In this document: in pieces, positions 6,555-7,736 of the stretch
Numbering within the stretch: position 1 is the stretch's first letter
How the letters are laid out: each line of letters begins with the position of its first letter
Source: Ilumatobacteraceae bacterium
GTDB taxonomy: Bacteria > Actinomycetota > Acidimicrobiia > Acidimicrobiales > Ilumatobacteraceae
DNA: 7,736 nucleotides
Direction: 5' to 3'
Assembly (NCBI GenBank): GCA_023253435.1
Contig: JALRGJ010000046.1
Location: forward strand, 1 to 7,736
Position numbers and translations under genes: made by a program
The notes under the pieces: model-generated
Told to the model about the DNA's origin: nothing
The model's input: only the letters and a program-made list of their open reading frames with translations
Database searches by the model: none

Positions 6555-6725
6555 GTGACATGCAAGAAATGCAATCGACCCTCCTGGGCCGGCTGTGGAG
6601 CCCACGTAGAGCAAGTACTTGGCCATGTGGCCCCTGCAGATCGTTGCCAATGTGGCTCTGGAGCCTCCTCCCCCTCTCAGCCAGTATCAGCAACCTCCGG
6701 TAAGCGCCGCTGGTTCAAGAAATAG
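6543..6725 (+). CDS. Small Cys-rich zinc-ribbon-like protein, function unknown
   Basis: This 60-residue protein carries Cys2, Cys7, Cys10, Cys18, His21, Cys35 and Cys37 in a pattern MC-x4-C-x2-C-x7-C-x2-H-x13-CxC, followed by a Ser/Pro/Gly-rich linker and a basic aromatic tail (KRRWFKK). The block starting MCRQVTCKKC, with WAGCG and a following HV, resembles a widespread family of uncharacterised short proteins that begin MCR and contain TWAGCG. The ATG at 6543 is chosen because that family begins with MCR. In-frame ATGs at 6501 and 6519 would run back through the promoter and across the divergent gene. No Shine-Dalgarno is correctly spaced; the G-run ends one base before the ATG, so leaderless translation is likely. 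The stop overlaps the ribosome binding site of the regulator gene, which suggests coupling. Zinc binding or sulfane-sulfur handling by the cysteines is inference. Confidence 0.72.
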   Translation: MCRQVTCKKCNRPSWAGCGAHVEQVLGHVAPADRCQCGSGASSPSQPVSATSGKRRWFKK

Positions 6726-6728
6726 GAA
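6724..6728 (+). promoter_or_regulatory. Ribosome binding site of the CsoR-family regulator
   Basis: AGGAA shares its first two bases with the TAG stop of the preceding gene and stands four bases before the ATG at 6733. It fixes the start of the regulator and suggests translational coupling to the Cys-rich protein. Confidence 0.55.
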
Positions 6729-6732
6729 CATC

Positions 6733-7002
6733 ATGGAAATAGCAGCAGAAGTAAAAGCAGACCTCCACAAGCGTCTTCGCCGAATTGAAGGTCAAGTGCG
6801 CGGAGTCCAGGCCATGTTGGAAGAAGACCGTGAGTGTCGTGACATCGTTACTCAAATTGCAGCTGTGACAAAAGCAATGGAACAAGTGGGATTCAAGATG
6901 CTGGCATCTGGCCTGACATCGTGCATTGAAAACCCTAAGAAGTCAGCCGCACAGGGCTACTCAATTGAAGAAGTGGAACGAATGTTCCTCAAACTTGCGT
7001 AA
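6733..7002 (+). CDS. CsoR-family (DUF156) repressor, CstR-like persulfide sensor
   Basis: This 89-residue all-helical DNA-binding protein has the family hallmark HKRLRRIEGQVRGVQAMLEE (12-31), Cys35 (RECRDIV) and Cys64 (LTSCIEN). The 29-residue gap between the two cysteines equals that of CsoR and CstR. The copper-binding His of CsoR, four residues before the second Cys, is Gly60 here. The missing His argues against Cu(I) sensing. With only the Cys pair kept, the protein best matches CstR-type sensors, in which the two cysteines become bridged by sulfane sulfur across the dimer and DNA is released. The neighbouring persulfide dioxygenase fusion is the classic target of such a sensor. It probably binds the site at 6529-6544 and so controls itself. 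The start is set by AGGAA at 6724-6728; the frame is open further upstream, but that reading overlaps the Cys-rich protein gene. Confidence 0.88.
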   Translation: MEIAAEVKADLHKRLRRIEGQVRGVQAMLEEDRECRDIVTQIAAVTKAMEQVGFKMLASGLTSCIENPKKSAAQGYSIEEVERMFLKLA

Positions 7003-7028
7003 ACCAATTTATCTCAGAAAAAATAGTC

Positions 7029-7736
7029 ATGAATTCATCTTCAACTCATCAACCATCTCTACCCCCAGACAAGAAAGCTTTGTTCTCAAGACTTGCTTCA
7101 TCTATGGCAAAACATCGCCGCCTCGTTATTGCAGTATGGGCAGTTATTACTTTGGCGGCGGCACCGCTTGCGATCTCGCTGACAAAAGCGCTCTCTGGTG
7201 CAGGATGGGATGCAAAAGGTTCCACGGCTGAGGCAGTACGCAAGGAACTACGTGCGGACTTCCCAGAACTAGGAGCAGAAAATCCTGTAGTAGTAGTCAG
7301 GCAAAATACATCTTTCTCCGAAGACTCAACATTGCTCTCATCTCTCATCACTGAGATCACAAAAGGGCCTCATGTCATTGGTGTAGCAGATCCCCTTAAG
7401 ATGCCAGCCGAAGCGGGTTTAATTTCTCGTGACGGGAAAACAGCACTTGTTCCCGTTTCCCAAGAAATCAAGGAAGAAGCAGAGCGCCCAGAGTTCGCCG
7501 GAGAACTTGGTTCCTTCGTCCAGAAAATAAAAATGCCAGAAGGACTACGGGCAGAAGTAACAGGTGAATGGCCAGTATGGGCGGACTTCAACAAGATGAA
7601 TGAAGAAGCTCTTCACAAAGCAGAACTCTTGAGTGGTCTTCCCACATTGGTCATGTTGTTCATTGCATTTGGAGCAATGATTGCAGCCGGAATTCCGCTG
7701 ATCTTGGCAATTGCCGGTATCGCAGCTGGCTTTGCA
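7029..7736 (+). CDS. MMPL-family RND transporter, N-terminal part
   Basis: The frame stays open from the ATG at 7029 to the window end (236 codons), so the gene is cut by the window. A basic N-terminus (MAKHRRL) leads into a first membrane helix (about 32-50). A soluble periplasmic/extracellular-type domain (about 55-195) contains the STAEAVRKELRADFPE stretch, typical of MMPL proteins. Further helices start near 200 and 222 (LPTLVMLFIAFGAMIAAGIP). Full-length members usually have about 700 or more residues and twelve helices, and export lipids or small molecules using proton flow. The gene follows the regulator by 26 bases and is probably in the same transcript. No clear Shine-Dalgarno precedes the ATG, so the exact start is less certain. 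Its cargo is unknown; the setting suggests a thiol- or sulfur-related role, which is inference. Confidence 0.82.
   Translation, partial: MNSSSTHQPSLPPDKKALFSRLASSMAKHRRLVIAVWAVITLAAAPLAISLTKALSGAGWDAKGSTAEAVRKELRADFPELGAENPVVVVRQNTSFSEDSTLLSSLITEITKGPHVIGVADPLKMPAEAGLISRDGKTALVPVSQEIKEEAERPEFAGELGSFVQKIKMPEGLRAEVTGEWPVWADFNKMNEEALHKAELLSGLPTLVMLFIAFGAMIAAGIPLILAIAGIAAGFA

Noticed and set aside
6619..6732. A longer N-terminus for the CsoR-family regulator, starting at 6619
   Set aside because: The added residues lie wholly within the Cys-rich protein gene in another frame. A well-placed AGGAA marks the ATG at 6733, which gives the normal family length of about 90 residues.
201..7002. One joint sulfur pathway from sulfatase to persulfide dioxygenase
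   Set aside because: Ester-sulfate hydrolysis releases sulfate, while the right-hand genes handle sulfane sulfur. The two halves are separated by converging genes, so no functional link is shown beyond proximity.

Overview
The window looks like chromosomal DNA from an actinobacterium with moderate G+C by eye, well below that of Streptomyces or Mycobacterium. The evidence is the protein families: a ~750-residue Asp-Asp/Cys arylsulfatase with a C-terminal beta domain, a FadE-type acyl-CoA dehydrogenase, a short MCR-start Cys-rich protein followed by a CsoR-family regulator, and an MMPL transporter. An apparently leaderless start also fits. An uncultured aquatic lineage such as an Acidimicrobiia relative is possible, but this is a guess.

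Left half (1-4811). A predicted cytoplasmic arylsulfatase (201-2459, +) converges with an acyl-CoA dehydrogenase (2472-3659, -). The dehydrogenase is divergent from a zinc-dependent medium-chain alcohol dehydrogenase (3768-4811, +) across a 108-base control region that holds a perfect 12-bp palindrome. The three could act in breakdown of a sulfated or aliphatic carbon source: ester sulfate hydrolysis, alcohol oxidation, acyl-CoA desaturation. Only gene proximity supports that link.

Right half (4814-7736). This is a compact reactive-sulfur module. A 568-residue fusion of a persulfide-dioxygenase-like metallo-beta-lactamase domain and three rhodanese domains is read leftward from 6520. A 60-residue Cys-rich zinc-ribbon-like protein (6543-6725), an 89-residue CsoR-family repressor with a CstR-like Cys/Cys pair and no copper-ligand His (6733-7002), and the start of an MMPL transporter (7029 to the window end) are read rightward. 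The 22-base gap between the two start codons carries a CsoR-family-type operator, ATACCCTAGGGGGTAT. It lies mostly between the -35 and -10 of the leftward promoter, overlaps that -10 by three bases, and runs into the start codon of the small protein. The simplest reading is a self-regulated divergon in which persulfide relieves repression of both arms. The small protein and the MMPL transporter are the parts without an assigned role in persulfide handling and are the most interesting part of the window.

No RNA genes, mobile elements or CRISPR arrays were seen.
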